Shown here: piece after piece, positions 36,156 to 47,920 of the stretch
Layout: each line of letters opens with the position of its first letter
Numbering within the stretch: the stretch's first letter is position 1
From: Amoebophrya sp. A120
Lineage: Eukaryota; Sar; Dinophyceae; Syndiniales; Amoebophryaceae
Reading direction: 5' to 3'
Assembly: GCA_905178155.1 (NCBI GenBank)
Contig: CAJINV010000008.1
Span: 2,981,303 to 3,045,302 of the forward strand
Length of the DNA: 64,000 nt
The notes under the pieces: generated by a model
The model's database searches: none
Told to the model about the DNA's origin: nothing
The model's input: the letters and a program-made list of their open reading frames with translations, nothing else
Position numbers and translations under genes: made by a program

Positions 36156-39100
36156 CATCTGCATCGGAGATTGAAGGTTATGGATTGGATCACCGGTATA
36201 CCTTAGAGGATGGGATCACCTATACCTTGGTATCAGGAGGAGACATTGCAATTGTTGAACTAATAGATTTCATTCTGATAGAAGGTAGCGGAAGCAGTTG
36301 CGCTTGCGCGCTCGCTGCAGGAGTCTTGCTGCAAAAGAAAAGAAAACTGTCACTGTCTTTAGCAGATGTCGAGGATGTTTCACCAGCGACAATTATAGGT
36401 AGAGTTTGATGAAAGAGAGCAATGTTTTCTAGTTGCAACAGGAAAGAAAATGCGGAAACATTCAAATTTAGTCTTCTTGTTTGAACTTGAATAGCAAAAG
36501 AAATTTAGAAGTACCCGGCGTTAATACTATGCCATGGCGAGGATCATTGGTCCCTGCTTGTCTAGTAGTTGATGATGCAGCGACCTTCGTGTGTTTGTAC
36601 ACAGGAGCAGGACGGCGCCGAAGCAAAAAAGGATAGTGTGACCATGCATAAATGTTCGGGTCAGCAAGGACGGTAGACGTAGACCTCCCGTGAGATCGAC
36701 ACGCCTTTGCAGGATTGTATAATTGAAAGCAACTTCTACGACTACCCGACCCGTATCATGTGAGTACTACACGACTTTTTTATGCAGTTTGAGTCTGGAG
36801 CGCCAAAGTAAGAAATAGAAATGTCAGAACATCGAGCGACGTCTGAAAGAACAACCCTCCCTGGCGGCGCGGCCGGACAGGTCGAGCCCGCGACGTTCCT
36901 GCCCGATGTCATGTCCGCGGAGGAATTGGCGACCGCCCAGGGGGCGACCTGCGTGTCGATTGTGGCGCGCGTTGCTGAGGCGAACTTGCACTACATGGGA
37001 TCGATCACCATGAACTCGTCCCTGGCGCCCCTTGGGTTCTTGGACGGCAGACTGTGCGAAATTCGAAATCTGACCCGAAACCCAGTCCTGCTGGAGGACA
37101 AAGACGAAAGACCACGGACGCGAGGTGGTGTAGTTGCTCCTGGTGCAGGGTCTCACCACGACAGGCATGATGCCCTGCTCCGTGAGGAGCGTGTCCTGCC
37201 GGGGGGGAGCGGACCTAGAAGGCACGGGCTCGTCGTCCAGGGGCACCAGACGTGGCAAGCCAGCACCAGCGACACGACAACCACGTCAAGAAAAATGCCA
37301 AATAGAACTCCAAGTCTACTCACTGAGGACCCGCAGGTACAGGCAGGGCAGAACTGTTCCAGTGGTGTTGGTGGTAGTAGTGTTGTACTGGGCCAGGATT
37401 ACGTTTACGAGGCATCCATGTTGAAGAATAGTGGCTCTGGCTGCTCGCTGTCGAGGTCGTCTACGGTTTCCAGTGGGCGGAGCAGCGAGGACTTTGATAC
37501 AACAACTCACGAAGCTGCAGCAGCGGCTCCTCGTATTTCTGGCGGACAGGGAGCAGAAAGACCTCTGTGCGGGGCGCCGACAGAACAACGAGATGAAGGC
37601 AGGTCTCGTTCCGCCCACAAAGATAGTTTTTTGCCCACCTCGTCTTCCTCCGCACAAGAAGAGCAGGAGGGCTTTTTTTTAGCCGGGCAGACGAAATCGG
37701 TGACGACGAAAAATCGGCCCCGCGCTAAAACAGACCACCCTCGGGGAACAAATTCCTCGCGAGTTGGGGCAGGAGAGCAGAAGTGCAAGAACTCACTTGG
37801 TTTATTTTCGCGGCGGGTTCAGCCCCCGGCTTCGTCTTCATCGAGGGAGCCGATACAGTGGGGCGGGCAAGGCAAGCAAGACCGCAACCTCAGTGTTCAC
37901 CTCGATATCCTCTCCGCCGCGATCACGAGGACCCCCGGGATTGACGAGGGGCCGCAGGGCTTATGCATTGGTCCGTAAATACGTCTGGGTCAGGAACATT
38001 GCCAACTTGTGATACTGACTCTGGAGAATCTGAATTACAAAAAAAGCAGTCTTTTGCATAAGCATGAATAAAGAGGTCTTGTCCATACCATGTGGCAGCT
38101 AGTTGTACGCGATGAGCGAATTTCAGATGCGGGATCATAACTCCCTCGCAAAGAACATACTGCTTTTATGCACACGACCATCGGACGATAAGTAGTAGAT
38201 CCTTTCTTTGTGTGGTCCAAAAGCTGCATAGCGCCCCAGCACGACCCTGCTCGACCTCCCTGCCGATGCGTTCGGAATGAGGAGAAGGTCGACGTTGTCC
38301 TTGCTCTTCGGAGCACGCAAGTTGGCGTGCGTTGCTGGTAACTTATTTCGAGGGGAAAGGGTCCAAAAAACGCATGGTCGAGGACCGGCGCACTCGTTCT
38401 CGAGATCCAGACATGTTTGCACTTTATAGGACGCGCGCATCACGGAATCGTTTGGTGGAGTCGATGGAGATGGTGCTGGCACAAAAAATGCCGAAAACAT
38501 CATCAGCGAAATAAAGACGAACGAGAGCAGTTGTCAAGAAAAAGGTCCTCCTCGTCGCCCAGGCGCTGGCGGCGCATCTTTTTCCCTTGCCGACCAAGGC
38601 GGCCGGCCCGGGGCGAGCCGTTACGGCCATGCGCTCGTGGCGAATAAAGCCGATGTCTTTTACACCTACATCATTGCGGACGATGATATTCCGGTTGGCG
38701 AAGTCTGCTTGAACGGCGCGGCCGCGCACCGGGTTCGCGTCGGCGATCTCGTGCAGGTCAGTCCCCTGCTGTACAATTGCTCGTCCGTGCCTAGCCGTTC
38801 TCGTTTTGAAGAAGTTAATTCAACATTTGGTGATGTCGCGGCACGCCGAGGATCGTTTTTCCACACCCAACACGGTAGCTCGAGTTCCACTTCCACGCCC
38901 AAACCGGTCGTGGGAAACCTGATCTTGCAAAGTAAAGACACGCGGGAAGGACTCGGGGTGGGTCATCGGAAACCTGAAGATCTTGTTGCCCCAACTACTG
39001 CCCCTACTACACCCGCCGATGGCCGAGTGGAAAATTTTCCGCTGGAACACGGTGTTGATGCTGTCGGAGCTGCGCGAGGACACCTTCCTCAACCAGGCCA

Positions 39101-42100
39101 CTCACCGCCAGGTGCTGCCGAGGTGGACGAGGAGAGGTGTGATTCGGGTAAAAAACAACAATTAGACCTCCTACGACCGCGTGAAGATGAAGTACGAGCG
39201 CGAGGCAGCGGCCCCGCGCCCACCTCCCACCTAGATGGAAGTTTTTGGCGGATAAAGGAGGCGGACGAGGGGGAAGTTGTACACGAACTAGTACGTCCGG
39301 CTCCCAGCAGCTACCAGTACCACCTCACAAGAAAACCCGACGAGGAGGTTTTGTTCTCAACAAATAAAACCACCAGGGCTGTGGTGGACCTGAGTAGGAC
39401 TTCAGGACGGTCAGCTGCTCCAGCAATGCCTACTAGTAATAGTGTGGTGCCTGTGGCTGGGCCACCAGGTCCACGGGCATCTCCTGCGAGGCCGCAAGTT
39501 GAAGTAGACGCAGATGATGACCGTGACAAGGGCACTGTATTTGTAGCAGGTGGGGAGAAAAGAAGGATTTCATTTGTTCCTTTCCCACCAGGCGAAATCA
39601 ATACATTACCCGCGAAAATCGCAGACGAAATTTCATTTTCCTCCCCCCGAAGTGCGAAGACCCGCACGCCCGACAGCACCACTCGCTCTTCCCCCGATTT
39701 TTTGACTGAGGTGATCGACCCTGATGTACCGCCGCGTGGCGGGAAGATGAAGGGACTTCTTGAAGATTGCGCGCCGGTTTGCGCAGCGGCGCGCTCCTCG
39801 TCTACGCCCCAAATAAAAGCGACCACGAACAAGGGGCCCGTGCTCCTGAAACTGGAACAAATAGACCTTGGAAATAAACACTACGACTCCAAACCGCAGT
39901 GGCGAAAGCCAAAACGGACGAGAACGCGAGGCGAGATTAGCGACGACGACGCCGGGCACGGCCAGAAAAATGCTTCTTTTGGGCGAAAGTCGTCTGCTCG
40001 TGCACGAGTAGAGGGACAACCGCAACTACCTGCACCGATCGGGCAGAACCTGGCGAGCTTTGTGTATGGGAAGTTGCACTGCTTCAAAATCACGAACGTT
40101 TTTTTCACGCGGTCCGATACCAGGGCGGAGCACAGGCAGCGGCTCGTCGTATGACGAGGAAAAAATGATCCCACCTTCTGACATTCATCACAAGCGTACC
40201 ATTTGTATCAATGCCGTGCTGCGACTTCTTTGTATAAATGAAAAAGACAGCACGACAGAGGGATGAAAAGGAGAAGTAAACGGAATAGCTGCTAGTGGAG
40301 ATCTGTTTTTCATTCGTTCCAGCTACTTACCTACAACAGTAAACTATCATGGCTGCCATGCTCAAAAGCTGGCCCGCTGCACGATGAATAAGAATATTAT
40401 AAACCTAAACAGACCTCGAATGCTCCTGCGATCAAGAATTTGTGTGAGACATACACACAGCCCGCATCAGAAGTGTTAGTTTGAATAAGGGGACCACGAG
40501 GCGGTGGGATTTTTCATTTTGGTAGGTTGTGGACCCACACCTCGCGCGCGCCGCAAACCTGCTCGAAAACAGCATTGTGCACTTGGTCAGCGTCGATTCC
40601 GGCGCACGGTGGGTGCTTCCTCTCGAATACGCCAGTTGGAAGCACGAGTCTGCGGCTGGCGAGATCTCCTTGGTCGTTGATGAGTTTAGCGATACCACCG
40701 ACATCCGAGAAAGCACAAAGGCCTGCTTCAGCATCGGCATGACGGTAATCATCATGGGGTACGCGACCAAGACCTTGCCGACGTTGGTACAACCGACCAC
40801 TGGGCGAAACCATGCGGGTGAGGCTGGTATCACCATAAAAACAAATAGTGCTAGTGCACCAATCTCAGAGCGGCCAAATGTTTGTATTGCACAAGTTCCC
40901 AGTGGGGTTAGGAGCTACAGTTGCCAGCTTGTAAGTACTTACTTACGTCGTAGTAGCAGCATCTTCACAGATTTTGGTTCCTGAACTGTAGTGAAAATCC
41001 CCATTCATGGTCATTGTGCGCGCGTGCTGTATAATTCCAAGCGATGTCTGTCATGCTAGGGCGAAGTTCACCACTGGCGTAGACTTTGCAACTGATAAAA
41101 ATGCGTCGTGTACTAGTTCCCGTGAGCTTGACGCAACACCAATATTGGCGAGATCATGCCCTCAGGGATTAATCGTAAAGTGGATGACTTCATCTATGTA
41201 CGTAGTACTATGAGTTGACGCCGTTTAAATTGTTTCGTGCAACTCGAGAAGATCATTCCACCCACCTGTGAAGTAAACTTTGCGAATGCAATGCAAACTC
41301 TTAGATCTTCCTGGGGTGTGGCACTTTTCATTTTCATAAGTTTAGGTTGGACGGAGATGCCGTTAGCTGACACCTCCTCTGGCGCTGACGAGCGGGAAGA
41401 AGAAAACCGGCCACATGCTGGTCTCGCAAATCGTTATGCTGCGGCAGGACACGTGGTATGCAAGCCGAAGGTCATTGTGCCCCGTGACACCAGTGAGAAA
41501 AGTCCGCTTTTGTGCAACAAGCATTGGCGGGAGCTGCAGACCCAATCCGAAGCCGAAGTCAACGAGAAGATGCGGCAATCGGGGAATTTCGATGTCAGCG
41601 CGGCGGTGATTGATGTTCCTCTAGAGGAAAAGATGAACAACAGAACATCCGAACGAATGGAGGAACAGATCCTCCCTCCGCCTGGTTCATTGCGAAAAGG
41701 AGGAACGACTGAAAATCTCGCTCTAGCCCCGCAAAAGGTATTGAAGACCCAGCACGCCATTGACACCACCACGCGCAGCACGCCAAGAGCGACGTCGCAG
41801 CGAATAAATCCACCGGCGCAACTTCTTCTCAACGGGGACTACGTTGATGGAGAACTACACCAGGAAGCCGTGCCTGGAGATGTTGCCGTACAGCAAGCAG
41901 GCGATGCAAGAGCGGGAAATAAAAGCGACGTTGACACAGACACAGCGACAGCAGCCCCAAAGCACGGCCAGGCGGAGAAACTACATGGGCCGGCGTTTCA
42001 GACTTCTTCTGGCACTAGCGCACAACAAATGCAGTGCGGGTACGCGGCTGCTGACGCGGCTGCTGTGATGAAGATGAACAAGAAGGCGGACGCGAAGGGA

Positions 42101-42586
42101 GCAGCACAAGAAGAGCAAGAAAGCGAAGCCTTGTTAGTACGGGACGAGCAGGAAGTAGAGAACAACTGTTTCTTCGAGTTTGTGCACGAGCAGCGGACTT
42201 TTTCGGTGCTGCGCGAAGCGGATTTCGAAGCCTATACCGACTCTTTTAAGCTCGAGCGTCCCGATTTCGACTTTGAGAATCCGGACGTGCTCGCTCTTCC
42301 GCACGACCACCCGAGCGCATTCGAGACCGGCGAAATGGTGCACTGCTCCTTCGTGGAGGCCCGGAGCATGTGGACCACCCCCACGCGCGGCCGGACGCCC
42401 GAGAACCGATCCAATCGTGTCACTAGCTACAAGCGCAACACTGCGTGCGTCAAGGAGGTCGCGCGCACGCGGTTCCTCTCCGCTGGGCGCGGCGACGGCG
42501 TGTATTGTGCGGCGTTCGCCAGCGATCGCTTCAAAACCGTCGCGCCGGATATCAGATTGAAAAGTGCCGCCATAATTTTAAAATAG
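36156..42586 (+). CDS. Unrecognised large multi-exon protein with long low-complexity linkers; one introner
   Basis: Exons: 36156-36283, 36713-36759, 36850-37961, 38433-40148, 40526-40930, a possible mini-exon 41249-41272, and about 41471-42586. Phases agree for the first five. Conserved-looking blocks (SASEIEGYGLDHRYTLEDG, ATCVSIVARVAEANLHYMGS, DVFYTYIIADDDIPVGEV, DPHLARAANLLENSIVHLV, NCFFEFVHEQRTFSVLREAD) are separated by hundreds of Ser/Pro/Arg/Glu-rich residues, suggesting a scaffold with small folded segments. The 5' end is open: the exon at 36156 begins in phase 1, so the start lies upstream. ATG 36821 is an alternative start for a shorter gene. The intron 37962-38427 is an introner, and the one after 36283 needs GG-AG. 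No family recognised. Confidence 0.5.
37962..38427 (+). mobile_element. Introner-type intron, 466 bp, eroded TSD
   Basis: Left TATGCATTGG...AATACGTCTGGGTCAGGA and right TCGAGATCCAGACATGTTTGCACTTTATA are inverted repeats. Flanks GGGCT and GGACG match at 3 of 5 positions. Joining at these flanks gives CAG GGC T + CG CGC ATC, in frame, after which 70 codons stay open into the next exon. Longer and more diverged than the 262-bp copies. Confidence 0.75.
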
Positions 42587-42608
42587 GGAAACCATGTAGT
42601 TCGTTTGT

Positions 42609-43109
42609 ATGGCAACGCAAGACTTACCAGCGGAAGCATCTTCTACCTTGCCTGTCTCAGCATCACAAGTTTTCTACAACCCAGCAGAAAAGCGAAGGCC
42701 GTCCGTGACGTTGCACGACGGAGCTGCAGTACAAGAAGCGACATTCGTTGCGCTAAAGCTGTGGCACAAGAAAATGCGTCGCGCTCTCTTCATGCGAGAC
42801 AAAAACCTTGTTTCATCTCCTGGAAAATTCGCAACACAAACATTTTGTCGACGTTCTTCACATTTTTTGTGGCGGAGCACTTTTTCGTTCGATGCCGGAA
42901 GTCGTGGTGGAGCAACACGGGGGCGGTCAGCATCGGAGCTCGACGCCAACGCGCACGGGCGGCAAGAATGCTGGTGTGTATGCGCCGAAAATGAAGAGCT
43001 GCGGTGGGTCGTCTCCAGAAAAATTATCCGCGACGGGCGGTGCAGGAGATGTAGGTGTAGCTTCCGCGTCCCCTTTTACGACGATTCGGAACGCCAGAAA
43101 TCATATTAA
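42609..43109 (+). CDS. Possible small Cys-rich protein, 166 residues
   Basis: Open frame from ATG 42609, 22 bp after the preceding gene's stop, ending with a Cys/Arg-rich segment (ECWCVCAENEELRWV, RCRRCRCSFRVPF). No intron is needed and no family is recognised. Composition is only weakly gene-like and it may be chance in the 3' flank of the larger gene. Confidence 0.2.
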   Translation: MATQDLPAEASSTLPVSASQVFYNPAEKRRPSVTLHDGAAVQEATFVALKLWHKKMRRALFMRDKNLVSSPGKFATQTFCRRSSHFLWRSTFSFDAGSRGGATRGRSASELDANAHGRQECWCVCAENEELRWVVSRKIIRDGRCRRCRCSFRVPFYDDSERQKSY

Positions 43110-45323
43110 AACACTGCTATGATCCGCTCAATCAGGTGCAGCTACGATCAGGACATGTCTTGTTTAGTTGCATTTATCACACAGTATCTTCTGAAAAAGA
43201 TTGTCATGAAAGAGCCGCAGCATGATCTCGATCGGGCCTTTCCCCGCAGGAATGTGCATTGCAAGTTCCGGGATTCTTAAACGGAACGAGAATCTAGTGA
43301 AATCTGTGCTGAGGTAAATGCGTGCTGCACGTTCCTCATACTTCTTATCACGCAAGACAAAGTCGAGAGGACTTTAAGATATGTAGCAATTGAGATGGTA
43401 GATGTAGTCACTCCTGAGTGGGTTATAACTGCAGGAGCTGGATCTGGGGCGAAGAACTTCCGACGTGCTCTACTCGACGGCTGTGGTTGGCCCGATCTTC
43501 GTGTCGTCCACCTGTTTGATATGAGACGGCATAACTCCGACTCCCCGTCGCCCTTATTTGTACATGCATTAAGAGCAAAAATAGTTAAGCTATACAACGT
43601 CGGCAAAATAAAACAAGATTGCAGCTGTTGCATGACAAACGTCCACAGGATGTTGCTGCTGCTTGGGTTTGAAACAAGAACTTGTCGTCCAAAGAACAGT
43701 GCAAGGTAAAGTGAGTGAAATTGTGGATTTGATGGTTTTCTGCATGACCAAGAAAGAGGGAGAGATGGAGCTGTCGTGCGCTTTCATATTGGCGGTCGAG
43801 AAACAACCTCTTTCACGGTATCGAAGACGAACTCATTTTTGCCCGACAATACAAGGATGAACACTAGCGCACCAGCACTTCCACCACAGTACTAGAATAA
43901 AGTTGTGCTTGGCCACTGCCTGCCACGGGAAATAAACGAGCCAATGGGTCTTCCAGCCGGTAGTTACTGTGCCGCACATCAAAAAAGCTCGGCGCAAGGG
44001 CTGGCGCTCTTTCTCTGGAAATAAGCTTGATAGAAACTCCAGTGGCTGCACGTATTTGTTGTAACTGTCTCATTCCCCCCGCCACCTCGCAGCATGGAGC
44101 AAGGCACAGACAGAGCTACCATGGGCTTTTACTCTTGGATAAAGTTGCACCGTCACGCTTATCATGTTGTTCGCGCGATTGTGGTAGTAATCGTGATCTG
44201 ATCGTTGCGGATTGCTCGGCACCAAAGGCACTTCATTTGTTCCGTGCTCAGCAACGACGGACCTGTTCATCTGTATAATCCTGATTGTTTTGTATGTTCG
44301 AAAAAAAAAGCCACTCTCGTCTGGCGCGAGAGAAAGTCGCTTATTTGGAAGGTGCTGTAGTTTGTCCATCTGCCTACTAGTTTCATTTCTAATTCTTCTT
44401 CGTGCTACTCCCTAGCCACCAATCTTCTTGTGTCAAAGCCTGTGCCCTCTCGTCGAACCAATTGACGAAAGTCTCATGAGTTGGCGCAGTCGATCACAGA
44501 ACGTTCGCATGAGCACACCTCAAGGCGCACCAATAATGATAGCCTTGCAATTGTTTTTTCCTGGCAGGAGCAGCAGCAGCATGTGCAAGAATAGAAGGCC
44601 GTGCATGAATGAATACGTCCGTGCGTGTGCATCTGCTTAGGACAGATAAAACAACGTGTTCATGTATACTGCTGCAGCGCTACGAATCAGGAGAGGTTCG
44701 GCAGGTGCTGGTCACGAAATCATGAGAGGAAGTCCTCGACGCCATGCCCTCCTTGTACCTTCCAAATGTAAAGACAAAGAACCCTCCACCGTAATAAAAG
44801 AGTTGACGCACCGTATGTTTACCATGATATCAGATGATGAAGAGAGTAGAACCGTTTTTCGGGGCATGAAAAAAAGCAAATAAATAACCAAGGTAGAAAA
44901 ATTTTTAAATTCAAACCATTCAATAAGAAGATGCGTACCCCAAAAGTGCTATCCTGTGCAGAAACAGACCCGCGCCACGCTTGTCATGTTGCAAGTTTAA
45001 GGGACATGCTCGGAACGTCATCTCTGATGTGCAGCGCCATGTGAAGAGCAGTCAGTCTGTTGTCTACTGTTTTCGTTGTCCCCTACGATAATTAAATTTT
45101 GCTGCTCGAAGGGACAATAAGGACGTGGATTCACGATGCGCCTGCCGCACTAGCGAACGACAGTTGATGCGCTGCGAATCCAATCACACACTTGTCATGC
45201 GCAACAGCCAATGTAAGGTCTGGGTCTCCAGCTCCAGTTGCATTAACAAGCTGAACAATTACCACACTGGTCATGGTAAATCTTGCCGAATTGCGTGGTT
45301 AGGGTGTTTTTGCACGGGACAAG
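43110..45323. other. Intergenic or 5' region of the phosphatase gene, no gene seen
   Basis: Only short unconserved frames. The missing first exon of the MDP-1-like gene may lie in the right-hand part; I cannot identify it. Confidence 0.4.
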
Positions 45324-47920
45324 TGGTAGTCTTCGACTTGGACAATTGTTGCTGGGATCCGGAAATGTACCAAATGTCGCACGGCTCTCCCTTATGCGTT
45401 GCACATACATGAACATGATGCGCATGTTCCGGAAGGTTCAAGAAGACCGGTGCTTGTAGTGAAAGTGCAAAAATCTGGTCTGGCATAATATGCAATGCAG
45501 CTAGCTCTTCCTGCATAGATATACATGCCTCTAAGATAAAATGCAACTGGGCTGCTGGTGGTAGCCAGCCGTTTATAGGGTGCGGTACTACGCTTATTAA
45601 GACAGAATTCGGACGAACTGTTGTCATTGCTCATCTGCACTAAGGATGCACAAGTAGAAGTCTGAATCTATGACAACTACAACTTTCCAGACCCTGCCGA
45701 CGTCAGCACATTTGCAGTCGATATCTGTTCACCCACGATCCCAGCACCAACACATGCAGGAGTCAGCACGCGAGGGGCGAAACGGTCCGTCTCTTGGGCG
45801 ACGTGGCGGAGATCTGGGGGTTATGAACTGCAAAAGTATCGTACTCGTATAAATGCATTACAAATTTCCTCAGCATGAGAGAGAAAATTTGTAATGCGGA
45901 TTTCCCTTAAGAATATAGATTTGTAATGCAAGACTTGCATTTATACGAATACGATACTTTTGCACAGGATAGGGGTTTCTGCGTTACAACGGCACTCTAT
46001 GGATGTGTCAGAGTTGAAATCGACCAAGTTGAAATAATTTGTCATGCATAAAATGGATGCCAGTTCTTGGAACCCAGTTTTCAAGTGGCGCGTGACAAAT
46101 TTCGGCGGTCCCTAAATCCAGTTTGTCATGCTGTTTAGGCAAAGAAGAGCGATTTTGATTTTCTCATGCTATTTTAGCAGCTCGAGCTGTATTAACCCCA
46201 AACAGGCTCACGGTCGGCCTCACTTGCCTGCTCTGCTTGCAACACACGTACCTCGGCTCATGCATTTTATGCATGACAAATTATTTCATGTGCCCGAGGA
46301 TGATGGTGATGGCTTCGGTCCGCCTGACTCCACGACCTGGTGGCCGAACCATCTGCGGTGAGGTGCCCTTACAGGTTGTGTAGTGGTTTCGGTCGGTTTA
46401 GCATGACAAATTATTTCAACTTTGACAATTTCAATCCTGACGCTTCCATACACTCTGCGGGAGTACTGGACCCACGTCCTCGGGAGGGGGGACAACCTTG
46501 TGTACGGGCAAAAGGAGGAGCCTGGTGGCCCTCCTCTTACGCATATTAACCCCAAAAGTCGTGGAACTGGAACGACCACAATGTCCACGGGAGCATCAAA
46601 CACGAGTCACCACAGCCCGTTTCTGGACGTAAACTTCCGCCAAAGCGGCACGCGCATCGCCATAGCGAGCTGCTGCGACGAACCGGACCGGGCGCGCGAA
46701 CTGCTCGGCAAGTTCCGAATTATATCCTAGAGAAAAGCAAACGCATACCAGATAAAATTGTATTGCTATCTATCTTTGTGTTTTTTTATCTTCATGTTCA
46801 TGATGGTGTGAAAATGAGAAACTCTGTGATGTCGCAATAGGGAAGAGAGTGTGTGATGCAGGATGGAGATCGTGATGCGGACAATGAAGCAGAGAGGCAG
46901 ATGCAAGAATATTTGTTGTGATTCTGAACCGAAAAAAGTCTCTTTTTTGTTTACATAGAAAACTGCATCACAAAGGCGGCAAGGTCGGCTTATGTTGTAC
47001 AAGCTTATTTCTCTTGGCGGATAAGTCCGCAACGTGAACAGGAGCAGCAGCCCAGCCGGGGGCCTCGAGCAGGCCGACCCGTCGACAGGGACTCTGAGGA
47101 TGTCTGGGCTGAAGCGGCAAATGACAGAGATTCGCGGGGTATCCACTGAATAAAATATGTTGGGGTCCGGATCCGGAAGAACGCAGAAGTTTGTCACGCA
47201 GCTTTTTCAACATACCCCGCGAGGTCTGGAATCAAAGCCAAATCTAATCAGCATATTAACAGATTAGGCCAATGCTTCTCCATGCCTATAATTCCGCATG
47301 GTAAATCTTTTGTTCTGCGCTACATCCACCTGGGTGGAGTTATCCATCTCGGGGCATCGGCGCAGGGTAAATCTGTTCTAGCCCCCAGGCATTGGAAGAG
47401 ACTAAATCTGTGTAACGCCCACCCGCCTCCAGGAGGAATCGAACTACTCTTCTTATCAGTAAATGGCTTGTCATCTTCGCAACCGCATTGTGCTGGATAC
47501 TACTGATTAGCATGGCGATAGTTGGACAGCTTTTGTTGTTCATGCAACACGAAAAATTTGTCTGTCAGCCAGATCTACACTTAGCATGAGACCCAGACCA
47601 ATACATATATTTTTTTTTGCAATGCATACGGAGGCAAGAGGACGAAGACCCCCGGAACGAGCGAGGGGGAGACCTTAATAGAACAGCAGGAGACTATGCG
47701 GGACGCGGTCAGCTACGTGCAGATTCACTACGGCGCCAAGACCCAGCATCTGTCGCAAATACAGAAACAGTCTGGAGAGGACTACGAGGACATGATTTTT
47801 TTCGATGACCAGAGCGGTCACATACGAAACGTCGGCAATCTGGGTGTAGTTGCAGTGCACACACCACGGGGCGGCGTCACCTGGGCGCATTTCTTTCAAG
47901 CGCTCTCCGCTTTTCATTGA
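45324..47920 (+). CDS. MDP-1-like HAD-superfamily phosphatase, interrupted by five introners
   Basis: Exons: 45324-45392, 45729-45821, 45977-45997 (21 nt), 46456-46717, 47030-47139, 47634-47920. All phases agree, giving about 280 residues without the missing first exon. HAD motif I is VVVFDLDNCCWDPEMY, with the nucleophile Asp and general-acid Asp in DLD, followed by HGSPFTHDPSTNTCR and RGETVRLLGDVAEIWGFLRY. Motif II region: GTRIAIASCCDEPDRARELL. The C-terminal exon has IHYGAKTQHLSQIQKQSGEDYEDMIFFDDQSGHIRNVGNLGVVAV; the FFDD is the metal-binding acidic motif and the rest matches the MDP-1/acid phosphatase family (Acid_PPase). Such enzymes are Mg-dependent and act on phosphotyrosine or fructosamine phosphates. 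The linker between motifs I and II (REYWTHVLGRGD...SHHSPFLDV) is longer than usual. The start codon is not found. Confidence 0.85.
45393..45723 (+). mobile_element. Introner-type intron, 331 bp, TSD eroded (TCCCT/TCTGT)
   Basis: Left TATGCGTTGCACATACATG...TTCCGGAAGG, right CTTTCCAGACCCTG...CATTTGCAGTCGATA. Joining CCC T to TC ACC CAC GAT restores the family-typical GSPFTHD sequence, which independently supports the splice positions. Confidence 0.75.
45822..45971 (+). mobile_element. Short hairpin introner, 150 bp, TSD GGGGT
   Basis: Nearly the same sequence as the 145-bp copy at 29098: TATGAACTGCAAAAGTATCG left, CGATACTTTTGCACAGGATA right. GGGGT lies at 45817-45821 and 45972-45976. Removal joins ATC TGG GGG T to TT CTG CGT in frame. 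Confidence 0.9.
45998..46450 (+). mobile_element. Introner, 453 bp, about 50-bp TIRs, TSD CACTC, internal extra TIR copy
   Basis: Left arm TATGGATGTGTCAGAGTTG...GTTGAAATAATTTGTCATGC; right arm is its reverse complement, ending ...CTGACGCTTCCATA, with few mismatches over 50 bp. CACTC is at 45993-45997 and 46451-46455. A second right-type arm (ATGCATGACAAATTATTTCA) lies inside near 46269-46288, suggesting nesting or internal duplication. Removal joins GGC ACT C to TG CGG GAG in frame. Confidence 0.9.
46718..47024 (+). mobile_element. Probable diverged introner, 307 bp, near-TSD TTCCG/GTCCG
   Basis: Ends AATTATATCCTAGAGAAAAG and CTTATTTCTCTTGGCGGATAA are weakly inverted. The join AAG TTC CG + C AAC GTG keeps the phosphatase frame and avoids the TAG at 46728-46730. 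No GT-AG pair fits. The least certain of the five introners in this gene. Confidence 0.5.
47140..47628 (+). mobile_element. Introner, 489 bp, near-TSD CGGGG/CGGAG
   Basis: Left TATCCACTGAATAAAATATG...GGGTCCGGATCCGGAAG; right GAGACCCAGACCAATACATA...TTTTTTGCAATGCATA. Joining ATT CGC GGG G to GC AAG AGG ACG is in frame and leads straight into the conserved C-terminal exon. Confidence 0.75.
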
